From Sphingobium phenoxybenzoativorans (GTDB lineage Bacteria > Pseudomonadota > Alphaproteobacteria > Sphingomonadales > Sphingomonadaceae): DNA of 44,549 nucleotides. The notes below the pieces were generated by a model that did no database searches, had not been told where the DNA came from, and saw only the letters and a program-made list of their open reading frames with translations. The stretch is taken from the NCBI RefSeq assembly GCF_001757355.1, contig NZ_MINO01000030.1, positions 1-44,549 of the forward strand, in the 5' to 3' direction. Shown here one piece after another: positions 23,251 through 30,964 of this stretch. Each line of letters starts with the position of its first letter. Positions within the stretch are counted from its first letter, which is position 1. A program made the translations under genes and the position numbers.

Positions 23251-25839
23251 ATGAACTTGCAGCGATTCAAACAATGTATCCATATCTCAACGCTAGCACT
23301 GACGGCGTTTTCCTCCATAGCCTATGCTGAAAAACCTGCAGATAGAAAAAATATATACGATATAGCCAATCAGGACTTAAGCTCAGCTCTTAGGCAAGTC
23401 GGAAAACAGTCAGGGCGAGAAATCATCGCTCCTTCGGAGGCGCTCGACGGCAAGATTGCCCCGACTTTACAGGGCACATTCAGCGCTGACGAAGCGATCA
23501 AATTTCTGCTTCGAGGAAGTGGCCTGGTAGCCGAATTTCGCGATGATATAGTGCTTATACGGGGGCGAGAGACACCGTCGGGCGAAGTAGCGTCACGCCA
23601 GACGGAAAATGACACCGCAATAATCGTCACCGGATCGCGTATCCGCGGCGCTTCGATTGCCTCGCCAGTTACAGTGCGAACGAGACGAGACATGCAAGAG
23701 GCCGGGCAATATAGTTTCGGCGACGTCATACGCTCTATCCCACAAAATTTTAACGGTGGCCAAGGTCCAACTATTGCGTCCGGGGCCGAGAATTTCGGGA
23801 GCTCAAATGTCAATTCCGGTACTGCGTTAAATCTCCGCGGACTCGGACAAGATGCCACCCTAACCCTCGTCAACGGCAAGCGCCTCGCTTATAATTCCAT
23901 CCGGCAAGCCGTAGATATCACTGAAATTCCCATAGCGGCAGTGGAACGTCTAGAGATTGTCGCTGATGGCGCATCCGCCCTGTATGGTTCTGATGCTGTC
24001 GGCGGCGTAGCGAATGTCATTCTGAGAAAGGATTATGACGGCCTCACCACCACCGCGCGCTTTGGCGTCGCGACTGAAGGTGGTTATGTTCAGAAGCAAC
24101 TAACTGCCGTGGCTGGGCAAACTTGGGCCAACGGTGGTTTCATTGTTACAGGCGACCTGGCAAATAGTGGTGCCATTCTGGCGCGGCAGAGAGCCTATAC
24201 ACAAGGCTTTGACGGCTCCTACACTCTATACCCTGACATGCAGTATCGCGGCGCTGTTTTGAGCGGACATCAGCAGATAAGCTCAAATATTACGGCCAAT
24301 TTCGATGCTCTATACAGCGTCCGCCGATCAAACGATATGCAATATCCATTGGATCCAGAAACCAGCGCTACATTTTACGGCTACCTCAACAAGCAGCGGA
24401 CGAGATCCTACACATTATCGCCAGGACTAGCCTTTACCATCGGCGCTGACTGGAAGGCTTCTGTGAATGGTATCTATGGGAATGAGCTTTCCAGCGGCTA
24501 CAGCGAATTTTATTTGGACGGCGAGCAAAACTACGCTTCAATCTCGCGGTTCAAAAATTCCACGAAGGTTGTCGAGGTCGGAGCCGAGGGGCCGCTGATG
24601 ACCCTGCCCGCCGGTGCTATCGGCCTTGCTGCAGGGGGCGGCTATCGACGACTAGATCTTGATCAACTTACCCAGACAGTGGGATTTGCGCCCACAATCT
24701 CTCTCGCCAGCCAAGACAGCTACGCAGTCTATGGCGAACTATTCGTACCGCTGGTGTCGCAGTCAATGGATATAGAGGGCTTTAATAGCCTCTCTTTCAG
24801 CGGCGCCGTGCGGCATGAAAAATATAACGGCCTAAAAACCGTCACGACGCCAAAAGCCGGTGTCGTATATGCGCCCATCGACGGTATCGAGCTCAAGGCA
24901 AGTTGGGGCAAGTCGTTCAAGACACCAGCCCTGTTTCAACTGTTTCGCGACCAACCAGCCGTGCTAGCTCCCATGAGCTTGCTTACCACAGGCTATCCCG
25001 CCTCCGCCAATTTTCTATACCTTTATGGCGGGAACCGGTCACTGAGGCCTGAGAAGGCAACTACTTGGACGACGACTGCAAAATGGTCTCCCAAATTCCT
25101 CGAAGGCAGCTATCTGGAGATCAGCTACTTTCATATTGCCTACCGCGATAGAGTTGCAGAGCCGTTCCGTTTGTCCCAAGCCTTTCTGCCCGAATATGCC
25201 GAATATATTACTTATGCTCCCACCAACGCGGAAATGAATGCCGCAATCGCTCGGTCTGCAGCGGGTCTGATCAATTATTCCGATGCTGCCTTTGACCCCG
25301 CTCAAGTCGTGGCTCTTATCGATGATCGATATGTCAATGCGACATCACAAACCATCCAGGGCATTGATGGGTCTTTCCAGCTACACTTCGCACGAACCGA
25401 CTATGGCTCTATCGATCTTACAGGCTCGGTGACATATCTCAGATCACGCCAGAAACTCGCTCCCGGACAGGATGCTGTTCCGCTCGCCGGCACAATCTAT
25501 CGGCCACCTCACTGGCGCGCCAATATGGGCGCTGTATGGCGCAATGGCGACCTCGCTCTCGGTACATTCTTCAACTATATAGGAAGCGTCAAAGACAATA
25601 TATCGACGCCAATTCTCCAAGTTGACGATCAAGCCACCGTCGATTTCACTGCCACTTATGCTATTCCTAAAGACGGAACGGCGTTGGGAAATATAGAGGC
25701 CTCCCTCGCGATCTCAAATTTCCTTAATGATGCCCCAGCCCGTCTCCGGCCGTATTCTTTCGGAGTAGCTCCCTATGACTCAGTAAATCAGTCTCCGCTT
25801 GGCCGAACAATCAGCCTCACAATTGCGAAGCATTGGTGA
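23251..25839 (+). CDS. TonB-dependent outer-membrane receptor with STN signalling domain
   Basis: An 862-residue TonB-dependent receptor. The signal peptide (about residues 1-26) ends AFSSIAYA. An STN domain (about 35-105: LSSALRQVGKQSGREIIAPS, GKIAPTLQGTFSADEAIKFLL) contacts FecR. The plug domain follows with IIVTGSRIRG, LNLRGLGQDATLTLVNGKR and ADGASALYGSDAVGGVANVIL, and the rest is the 22-strand barrel ending ISLTIAKHW with a C-terminal aromatic. It sits between fecI/fecR and the isopeptidase gene and opposite the lasso biosynthesis genes. The inferred ligand is therefore the lasso peptide, as established for astexin-type loci. The stop overlaps the isopeptidase start (TGATG). Confidence 0.93.
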   Translation: MNLQRFKQCIHISTLALTAFSSIAYAEKPADRKNIYDIANQDLSSALRQVGKQSGREIIAPSEALDGKIAPTLQGTFSADEAIKFLLRGSGLVAEFRDDIVLIRGRETPSGEVASRQTENDTAIIVTGSRIRGASIASPVTVRTRRDMQEAGQYSFGDVIRSIPQNFNGGQGPTIASGAENFGSSNVNSGTALNLRGLGQDATLTLVNGKRLAYNSIRQAVDITEIPIAAVERLEIVADGASALYGSDAVGGVANVILRKDYDGLTTTARFGVATEGGYVQKQLTAVAGQTWANGGFIVTGDLANSGAILARQRAYTQGFDGSYTLYPDMQYRGAVLSGHQQISSNITANFDALYSVRRSNDMQYPLDPETSATFYGYLNKQRTRSYTLSPGLAFTIGADWKASVNGIYGNELSSGYSEFYLDGEQNYASISRFKNSTKVVEVGAEGPLMTLPAGAIGLAAGGGYRRLDLDQLTQTVGFAPTISLASQDSYAVYGELFVPLVSQSMDIEGFNSLSFSGAVRHEKYNGLKTVTTPKAGVVYAPIDGIELKASWGKSFKTPALFQLFRDQPAVLAPMSLLTTGYPASANFLYLYGGNRSLRPEKATTWTTTAKWSPKFLEGSYLEISYFHIAYRDRVAEPFRLSQAFLPEYAEYITYAPTNAEMNAAIARSAAGLINYSDAAFDPAQVVALIDDRYVNATSQTIQGIDGSFQLHFARTDYGSIDLTGSVTYLRSRQKLAPGQDAVPLAGTIYRPPHWRANMGAVWRNGDLALGTFFNYIGSVKDNISTPILQVDDQATVDFTATYAIPKDGTALGNIEASLAISNFLNDAPARLRPYSFGVAPYDSVNQSPLGRTISLTIAKHW

Positions 25840-28004
25840 TGCCTTTTCTTTGTCGCGCAGCGGCGCTTTTTGCGATGACCGTCGCTTCACTCTCCATCAG
25901 TGCCGCCGCCAGGGATTGTTCTGATATACAGTCCGATAAAAATCCGGCCGCAATGTTAAAAAAGACGATAAAAGCGCAAGACCTCATCGAGCTACGCGAC
26001 TTTGGAAGTCCGGATAACGGCTCAGGCACCGATAGCCCATTTTCCGTTTCACCCGATGGACGTTTTGCAGCACTGCAAATCAGGCGAGCGAGGACCGCCA
26101 GCAATGATTATTGCATTGCCTTGGTGGTGATAACTCTCAGCGGATCGCGACCAGCTGAATATTTGGACATTGGTGGCGACTGGATCCCTGAGGTCTATGA
26201 TTATGAGGGTTTGGCACTTGCGCAGGTGGGGCTGCCACAGCCTGTCGTACCCCAATGGTCGCCTGACAGCAAATCCATCGCCTATCTACGCCGTGATCAT
26301 GGCGTAACCCAAATTTGGCGGGCAGGCATCGGTGGGGACCGCGCCCACCAAATTACTTTTGGAAAAATCGACGTCCTAAGCTTTCGCTGGGCCGCCGATG
26401 GCAAAAGCTTCATTTTCAGCCAAAATGATGGGCTTGCACCGGCGCTTTCCACGCGGGAAGATGAAGGAAAAAGGGGATATGTTTATGGAGACCGTTTTCT
26501 TCCTACTGACGATAGCAAACCGTTTATCCCAGCTCCGATAGCCCGGGGATATTATCGCGTCAGTTCGGATGGCATGACAATCGTCGATGCAACGGATGGG
26601 GACCGTCAGCTGCTCAGTGCCTCCCAAGCGGTAAAGACTGGAGCACCTGATACGGCTTATATTTCAGTTGCAAGCCAGGACCATGATGTTGCCTGGCTAG
26701 CTCCGGTTAATTCAGTTTTTATTCTCTCGCCTATGGTCCTCCATGTGAAGCTCAAGGACGGCCGGGAGCTGGCGTGCGATTATCCGGAATGTCGATCTCG
26801 GCTCCTCAATATATGGTGGACGCAGGACGGTAAGGATGTGATCTTCCTCCGCCGCGAAGGCCCTGCAGAAAGCCGCCTAGGTCTGTATCAGTGGCGCCCT
26901 GGTGGTGGAGCGCCAAAGTCGATTTTGCACACCGATGACTTGCTTATTGGGTGTCAGAATTGGCATGCGGCACTTTTGTGCGCACATGAAGCTTCGACCC
27001 AGCCTCGGCGACTGATCTCCATCGAAATCAATACGGGCAGGATGCTCCCCATCTTTGACCCAAACCCACAATTTTCATTGATCCAACTTGGTAAGGTCGA
27101 ACGATTGGTTTGGAAGAACGCGGCAGGTGTCGAAACATTCGGTGATCTAGTTCTCCCCGCCAATCATAAGCCAGGGCAACAGCACCCATTGATCATAGTG
27201 CAGTATGAATCACGCGGCTTTCTTCGGGGTGGGACCGGCGACGAATTCCCAATCCAGATGTTTGCTGACCGCGGATACGCCGTTCTAAGTTTCAATCGGC
27301 CCAAAGAGCTCGCTTATGACCGATCATTTACCACTTATGCTGATTTCGAAAGGTATAACGTCACAAATTGGGCGGATAAACGGAATGTTCTCTCATCTCT
27401 CCTTTCTGGCATAGATCTCGTTGCTCGAAGAAATCTTGTGGACGCCCGACATATTGGCATCACGGGATTTAGCGATGGATCGTCAGGAACGCGCTTTGCA
27501 CTGATCAACAGCAACCGGTTCTCAGCTGCTGCTCTCGGGACCAACTGCGGTGACTATGTTTCGGCGCTAACGTTAGTAGGGCCAAAATCGGCTAACCATT
27601 CAGGTAGATACCAGTATCCGCCACTATCTGAGCCTGACTGGGATCGGACAAAACCCATGTCCCTCATTATGAACGCCAAGAAAATCACTGCGCCCATTCT
27701 CATGCAACTCGCGGATCACGAATATATCTGTGCGATTGAGAGCTACACGGCGTTACGCGAACAAAGACGTCCAACCGAAATGTATGTTTTCCCGGACGAA
27801 TATCATGTCAAATGGCAACCCGCACACCGGCTCGCTATTTACGAACGCAGCCTCGACTGGTTCGATTTCTGGCTCCTGGGTAAAGAGCACAATAATCCTA
27901 TTAGGGCTGCAGAATATGCGAGATGGCGTGACTTGCGCCGTCAAATGCCAGCAGCGCCTTTACCCGCTGCTGAGGGCGAGAGCGTTCCCCGGTCAGACCA
28001 GTGA
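25839..28004 (+). CDS. Lasso peptide isopeptidase (AtxE-like, prolyl-oligopeptidase fold)
   Basis: A 721-residue S9-type hydrolase. A signal peptide (MPFLCRAAALFAMTVASLSI, then SAAARDC) indicates periplasmic location. An N-terminal beta-propeller is followed by an alpha/beta-hydrolase domain with GITGFSDGSSG (Ser545), QLADHEYICAI (Asp626) and DEYHVKW (His656). The spacing of this triad (81 and 30 residues) is close to that of AtxE2. Enzymes of this group hydrolyse the ring isopeptide bond of lasso peptides and are found only beside their cognate clusters. I start at ATG 25839, which overlaps the receptor stop by one base. Its last 64 bases overlap the convergent cyclase gene. Confidence 0.92.
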   Translation: MPFLCRAAALFAMTVASLSISAAARDCSDIQSDKNPAAMLKKTIKAQDLIELRDFGSPDNGSGTDSPFSVSPDGRFAALQIRRARTASNDYCIALVVITLSGSRPAEYLDIGGDWIPEVYDYEGLALAQVGLPQPVVPQWSPDSKSIAYLRRDHGVTQIWRAGIGGDRAHQITFGKIDVLSFRWAADGKSFIFSQNDGLAPALSTREDEGKRGYVYGDRFLPTDDSKPFIPAPIARGYYRVSSDGMTIVDATDGDRQLLSASQAVKTGAPDTAYISVASQDHDVAWLAPVNSVFILSPMVLHVKLKDGRELACDYPECRSRLLNIWWTQDGKDVIFLRREGPAESRLGLYQWRPGGGAPKSILHTDDLLIGCQNWHAALLCAHEASTQPRRLISIEINTGRMLPIFDPNPQFSLIQLGKVERLVWKNAAGVETFGDLVLPANHKPGQQHPLIIVQYESRGFLRGGTGDEFPIQMFADRGYAVLSFNRPKELAYDRSFTTYADFERYNVTNWADKRNVLSSLLSGIDLVARRNLVDARHIGITGFSDGSSGTRFALINSNRFSAAALGTNCGDYVSALTLVGPKSANHSGRYQYPPLSEPDWDRTKPMSLIMNAKKITAPILMQLADHEYICAIESYTALREQRRPTEMYVFPDEYHVKWQPAHRLAIYERSLDWFDFWLLGKEHNNPIRAAEYARWRDLRRQMPAAPLPAAEGESVPRSDQ

Positions 28005-29734
28005 CGCGCCCAGCATTCAGCGTCAGCCAGCTCGAGCAGGCGTAAATTCTCGCCCGCTCGCACCGGCATGCTATCTTCAAGCCGCGCGAGAACCGATTTT
28101 TCATCAATAATGCCGTGGGATACCAGGAGGCTGTTTCGGAACAGAAGGCTTAGCCCTTCCCTATTTCTTTCAAAAAGCGCGCCAGCCAAGCCGTCCGGTC
28201 CCCCTTTCCAGGTCCGCGAAATGATTTCGGCCGGAAGCGCCTCTTGGAAGGACTCACGTATCGGTATTCGGTCAACGCCCCCTCGGCACCACATCCACGT
28301 CGGAATGGCCAAACATAGTTCGACCACGGGTTGCGACATGAGCGGCGCAATATCGACGAGCGCCTCGTCACGCGCAAAACCATCAAGGCCATTGAGCATT
28401 TCGGCGATCATGCCGACATGGGCGATCTTCCCGGGCAACTGTCCTTTTGGCGCCTCTATCCAGGGGTGATGCGGAACCACTGCCAATTGCGCTCGGCGAT
28501 CTGTCGTCAAGAAAGACAGATCGGGAGAATAATATCGACGCTGATTGGGCCTAAGGACCTTTAGTCCTGCATGGATGAGACCCTCGATGACGGTGCCGCC
28601 CGTCATCGTACAAATATCCATAAGGGTTTCGCTTAGGCCAGCAGTAAGGCCATCGGATCGGATGCGGTCCACGATCGGGGACGCCGAAGTTAAATAACAA
28701 AATACACCGTCTCCACCGAAGCCTGTGAATATCGCAGGGCAATTTAGTTCGGTTGCAAGACGATGGCGTGCGCCATTCACGCCTTGCGCCAAGGCGCTTC
28801 CGCACGGCCGTGGCAGCATACGAGCGCTCGATATGTTGATATCTACGGCCTCCATGTCATACTGCAAATCAGTTAGCACACTTCCCAAGCATTTGTTCAT
28901 CACAGCATGCGCGTAAACGCGCTCGTCGCTAGCCGGCGTCCCGTCATGGAGGTTGACTGCGTTCACATCGCTTCGCGTTCCTTTAAGGCATGCCGCAACG
29001 ACCGAAGAATCAAGACCACCTGAAAGACTGAGCAGTAGCTTGCCAAGCTGATTGGCCCATGTTTCAACGCAATAGCGAACTACCTCTGCAAGCGCTTGTA
29101 CAGGGGGCTGGCTGAGCTGCCTCGGGGTCGCTGTAAAGGTCCAAGGAGACCAGATATCCGTGACTGTTTCAGGATCTCCCAGCTGCCAAGCGCACCCACC
29201 CGGAAGTTCTTCCAGATAACGCAGTGCTGTTCTCGGCGACCGCAACGTCCGGAAGCGCAGTTGGGCATCAACCATTTGAAAATCGACGGCGGGTACCAGA
29301 TGTCCCATAGACACCAAAATATCCGGGTCTGATCCGAAGATAGCGCCCCAGGGTGTCAGCAATTTATAACATGGCAAATTGCCCAGCGGGCTGCAAAGAA
29401 CCTCTAATCGTCCTCCACATGAATCATCCAAGAACGCGACATAGGCGCCCCAGCATGATCGGAGCAGGCCAGGAAAGCCCTTTTGCGTATAGACTTTCGT
29501 AAACCACTGCGCTTCTTCTCGCGCAGGCTTGGCGAAATGCGGCTTGGCGAAAATATCACCAATGACAATGCCGTTGTTTGTGAGGATCGCCGGTGCGCAT
29601 TCAATGTTGCCAAAGACCATAAGTCTTGAAGAGCAAAAGAGGAGATGTAGCGTCTCAGGCGCTTGTCTATAGGCCTCGATCATCGCGGCATCCTGACGAT
29701 CGCGAAAGGCGTATGCGATGAAGCGCGCAGCCAT
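27941..29734 (-). CDS. Lasso peptide macrolactam synthetase (C protein, asparagine-synthetase-like)
   Basis: A 597-residue ATP-dependent cyclase related to asparagine synthetase B. It adenylates the side-chain carboxylate of the ring Asp and joins it to the core's N-terminal amine. The N-terminal glutaminase-like half (about residues 1-200) lacks a Cys at position 2 (MAARFIAY), so glutaminase activity is not expected, as in other lasso C proteins. The synthetase half has the pyrophosphate loop LLSLSGGLDSSVVAA (SGGLDSS at 238-244) and GFGGDGVFCY. The start is fixed by TAATG, where the B-protein stop and this ATG share one base. A longer open frame to 29914 overlaps the B gene and is rejected. 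The 3' end overlaps the isopeptidase gene tail to tail. Confidence 0.93.
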   Translation of the reverse strand: MAARFIAYAFRDRQDAAMIEAYRQAPETLHLLFCSSRLMVFGNIECAPAILTNNGIVIGDIFAKPHFAKPAREEAQWFTKVYTQKGFPGLLRSCWGAYVAFLDDSCGGRLEVLCSPLGNLPCYKLLTPWGAIFGSDPDILVSMGHLVPAVDFQMVDAQLRFRTLRSPRTALRYLEELPGGCAWQLGDPETVTDIWSPWTFTATPRQLSQPPVQALAEVVRYCVETWANQLGKLLLSLSGGLDSSVVAACLKGTRSDVNAVNLHDGTPASDERVYAHAVMNKCLGSVLTDLQYDMEAVDINISSARMLPRPCGSALAQGVNGARHRLATELNCPAIFTGFGGDGVFCYLTSASPIVDRIRSDGLTAGLSETLMDICTMTGGTVIEGLIHAGLKVLRPNQRRYYSPDLSFLTTDRRAQLAVVPHHPWIEAPKGQLPGKIAHVGMIAEMLNGLDGFARDEALVDIAPLMSQPVVELCLAIPTWMWCRGGVDRIPIRESFQEALPAEIISRTWKGGPDGLAGALFERNREGLSLLFRNSLLVSHGIIDEKSVLARLEDSMPVRAGENLRLLELADAECWARHWSDRGTLSPSAAGKGAAGI

Positions 29735-30396
29735 TAGATTATCAGGATCGGCGTGAACTGCCGTGTATAAGCGGCTGAATCGCAAAATACTCGCTCTCCG
29801 CTTTGCACCCAACAATGCGCACTGAAAGGATTCATGCGCACACCAAAAATCAGCAGCGGCAAGTGTCGCGCTGCTAAGAGAGAACGGAACAGTGCGATAG
29901 CTTGGGTAAGGCACCGATCATTCGCGGAAAAAAGAAGATGCGTTGCCTCGAAAGCGGAAGCAGCCTGCGCATCCGCTTCTGGCGCGTAGATTTCTCCTTG
30001 AAGCCGGATTTCTTCCTTGAGTCTTTTCAAAGTTTTGACAATCTGATTCAACCCATGCAGCCGCAATGACGCGCTCGCGCTCAGGCGGTGTAGAAGCGCT
30101 TTCAAAGCTGGCCTAGAAAAACTGGATATCTTACCGGCGCCAACCGTCGACAAAGCGGGTATCACGACCGGCGGCGCAAGAGGGGAGGCCACCATGTCCG
30201 ACGTTAGAATCCCCAAATGCAGCAAATTATTCAACTGATGGTGGTCATCTTGGCTCAATTCTTTCCGCTCAACGAGTTTTGAAAATGCCGTCTGCAGCGG
30301 CGGTTCTAGGCATAGATAGTGGTTGCGAGTCAGATCGAGAAAAATCGCGTGGTTATCTGCGCAGCAATAGGCAAATCCGTCACCAAGTCTGTACAT
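29734..30396 (-). CDS. Lasso peptide B protein: RRE (B1) fused to leader peptidase (B2)
   Basis: A 220-residue fused B protein. Residues 1-75 match a PqqD-like precursor recognition element (GDGFAYCCADNHAIFLDLTRN, LLHLGIL). The C-terminal 120 residues are the transglutaminase-like protease that removes the leader. The expected triad is present as Cys162 (NDRCLTQAIALF), His194 (FSAHCWV) and Asp206 (RVFCDS). The His-Asp spacing of 12 equals that of McjB. The start at 30396 has GGAGG seven bases upstream. It lies between the precursor and cyclase genes in the usual A-B-C order, behind a strong intercistronic hairpin. Confidence 0.93.
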   Translation of the reverse strand: MYRLGDGFAYCCADNHAIFLDLTRNHYLCLEPPLQTAFSKLVERKELSQDDHHQLNNLLHLGILTSDMVASPLAPPVVIPALSTVGAGKISSFSRPALKALLHRLSASASLRLHGLNQIVKTLKRLKEEIRLQGEIYAPEADAQAASAFEATHLLFSANDRCLTQAIALFRSLLAARHLPLLIFGVRMNPFSAHCWVQSGERVFCDSAAYTRQFTPILII

Positions 30397-30414
30397 CGGG
30401 AAGCCTCCGCAAGG

Positions 30415-30446
30415 GTGAAGCGCGCCGCGATGACGGCGCGCTTCAC
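30415..30446 (-). promoter_or_regulatory. Perfect 13-bp hairpin between lasso precursor and B genes
   Basis: GTGAAGCGCGCCG (30415-30427) pairs perfectly with CGGCGCGCTTCAC (30434-30446) around a six-base loop. It begins seven bases after the precursor stop and ends 18 bases before the B start. No T-run follows on the transcribed strand, so it is not a classical terminator. It could stabilise the precursor mRNA 3' end or thin transcription, giving more A than B and C. This is an inference. Confidence 0.8.
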
Positions 30447-30452
30447 AATGTT

Positions 30453-30596
30453 TTAATCGCGGGAAAGCCCCATCGCCTGTTTGCGACCATGATTATTATC
30501 GTCTGCAGTCAGACTTGAGCCGTTGCCCTTTGTCAGGCTCGTAACCGAGCCTAGCGGAATGAGTACATCACTCGCAATTTTCTTGGTACGTGTCAT
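30453..30596 (-). CDS. Lasso peptide precursor (A), 47 residues
   Basis: A short gene, easily missed, encoding a lasso precursor. The ATG at 30596 has AAAGGAGA about seven bases upstream. The leader (residues 1-23) begins MTRTKKIASD and ends VLIPLGSVTSLTK. This fits the proteobacterial leader pattern with Leu-Gly and a Thr at position -2, and aligns with the astexin-1 leader end LIVLGKASAETR. The core (24 residues) begins GNGSSLTAD, so Gly1 and Asp9 can form a nine-residue macrolactam ring, and it ends GLSRD, close to the astexin-2 ending GLSAD. The core has no aromatic residue, one Met and one His. A hand calculation gives about 2482.1 Da monoisotopic for the cyclised core. The adjacent B and C genes make the call firm; the exact ring is predicted. 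Confidence 0.93.
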   Translation of the reverse strand: MTRTKKIASDVLIPLGSVTSLTKGNGSSLTADDNNHGRKQAMGLSRD

Positions 30597-30964
30597 GATA
30601 TTTCTCCTTTCGACCGCAGAAGTCGCAGCCAAAAAAAAGATAAAATGACAATCTTATATATTGGAGCTTATAATGAATAATATTTCTAGATTATATTATA
30701 ACTATTGCCCATCGCCTCCTGATTTTCAAGAAGTACTATTTCTGCTTTCTCCCAGATGTACCAATATGCAATAATATTGATGATATTTTTCGGATTTCGG
30801 CGATAAGAACGATACTGATGCCAAGGACAACTGGTGCCGGTATCCGATCAAGACATATCATTGCGACAGCGTCGACCGGTCATATCCGCAAATTCGGTAT
30901 GCAATAGTTTGACATGTACATCTGTATGGGTGAACAGCTTGCTAACTCAAACAGGAGAGGTGCA
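30597..30964. promoter_or_regulatory. AT-rich divergent intergenic region between lasso precursor and MucR genes
   Basis: By hand count, 30601-30780 is only about one-third G+C, far below its neighbours. It contains several TATAAT-like strings (for example near 30668 and 30694), an A-run at 30631-30638 and mixed poly-AT stretches. It must contain the promoters of the lasso A-B-C operon (leftward) and the MucR gene (rightward). MucR-type proteins prefer AT-rich DNA, so this is a plausible binding region. I cannot assign a definite -35/-10 pair. Two tiny frames here (30673-30774 plus, 30686-30712 minus) are treated as unproven. Confidence 0.5.

Noticed and set aside
29735..29914. Longer N-terminus for the lasso cyclase
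   Set aside because: The extension overlaps the B gene. The TAATG junction at 29734 and the family-typical MAARFIAYAF start support the shorter form.
30686..30712. Eight-codon minus-strand frame preceded by AGGAGG
   Set aside because: The spacing of two bases to the ATG is too short for efficient initiation, and there is no supporting context beyond position.
30673..30774. 33-codon plus-strand frame with GGAG upstream in the AT-rich region
   Set aside because: It has no homology that I recognise, and AT-rich noncoding DNA easily produces such frames. It is mentioned under findings but not called as a gene.
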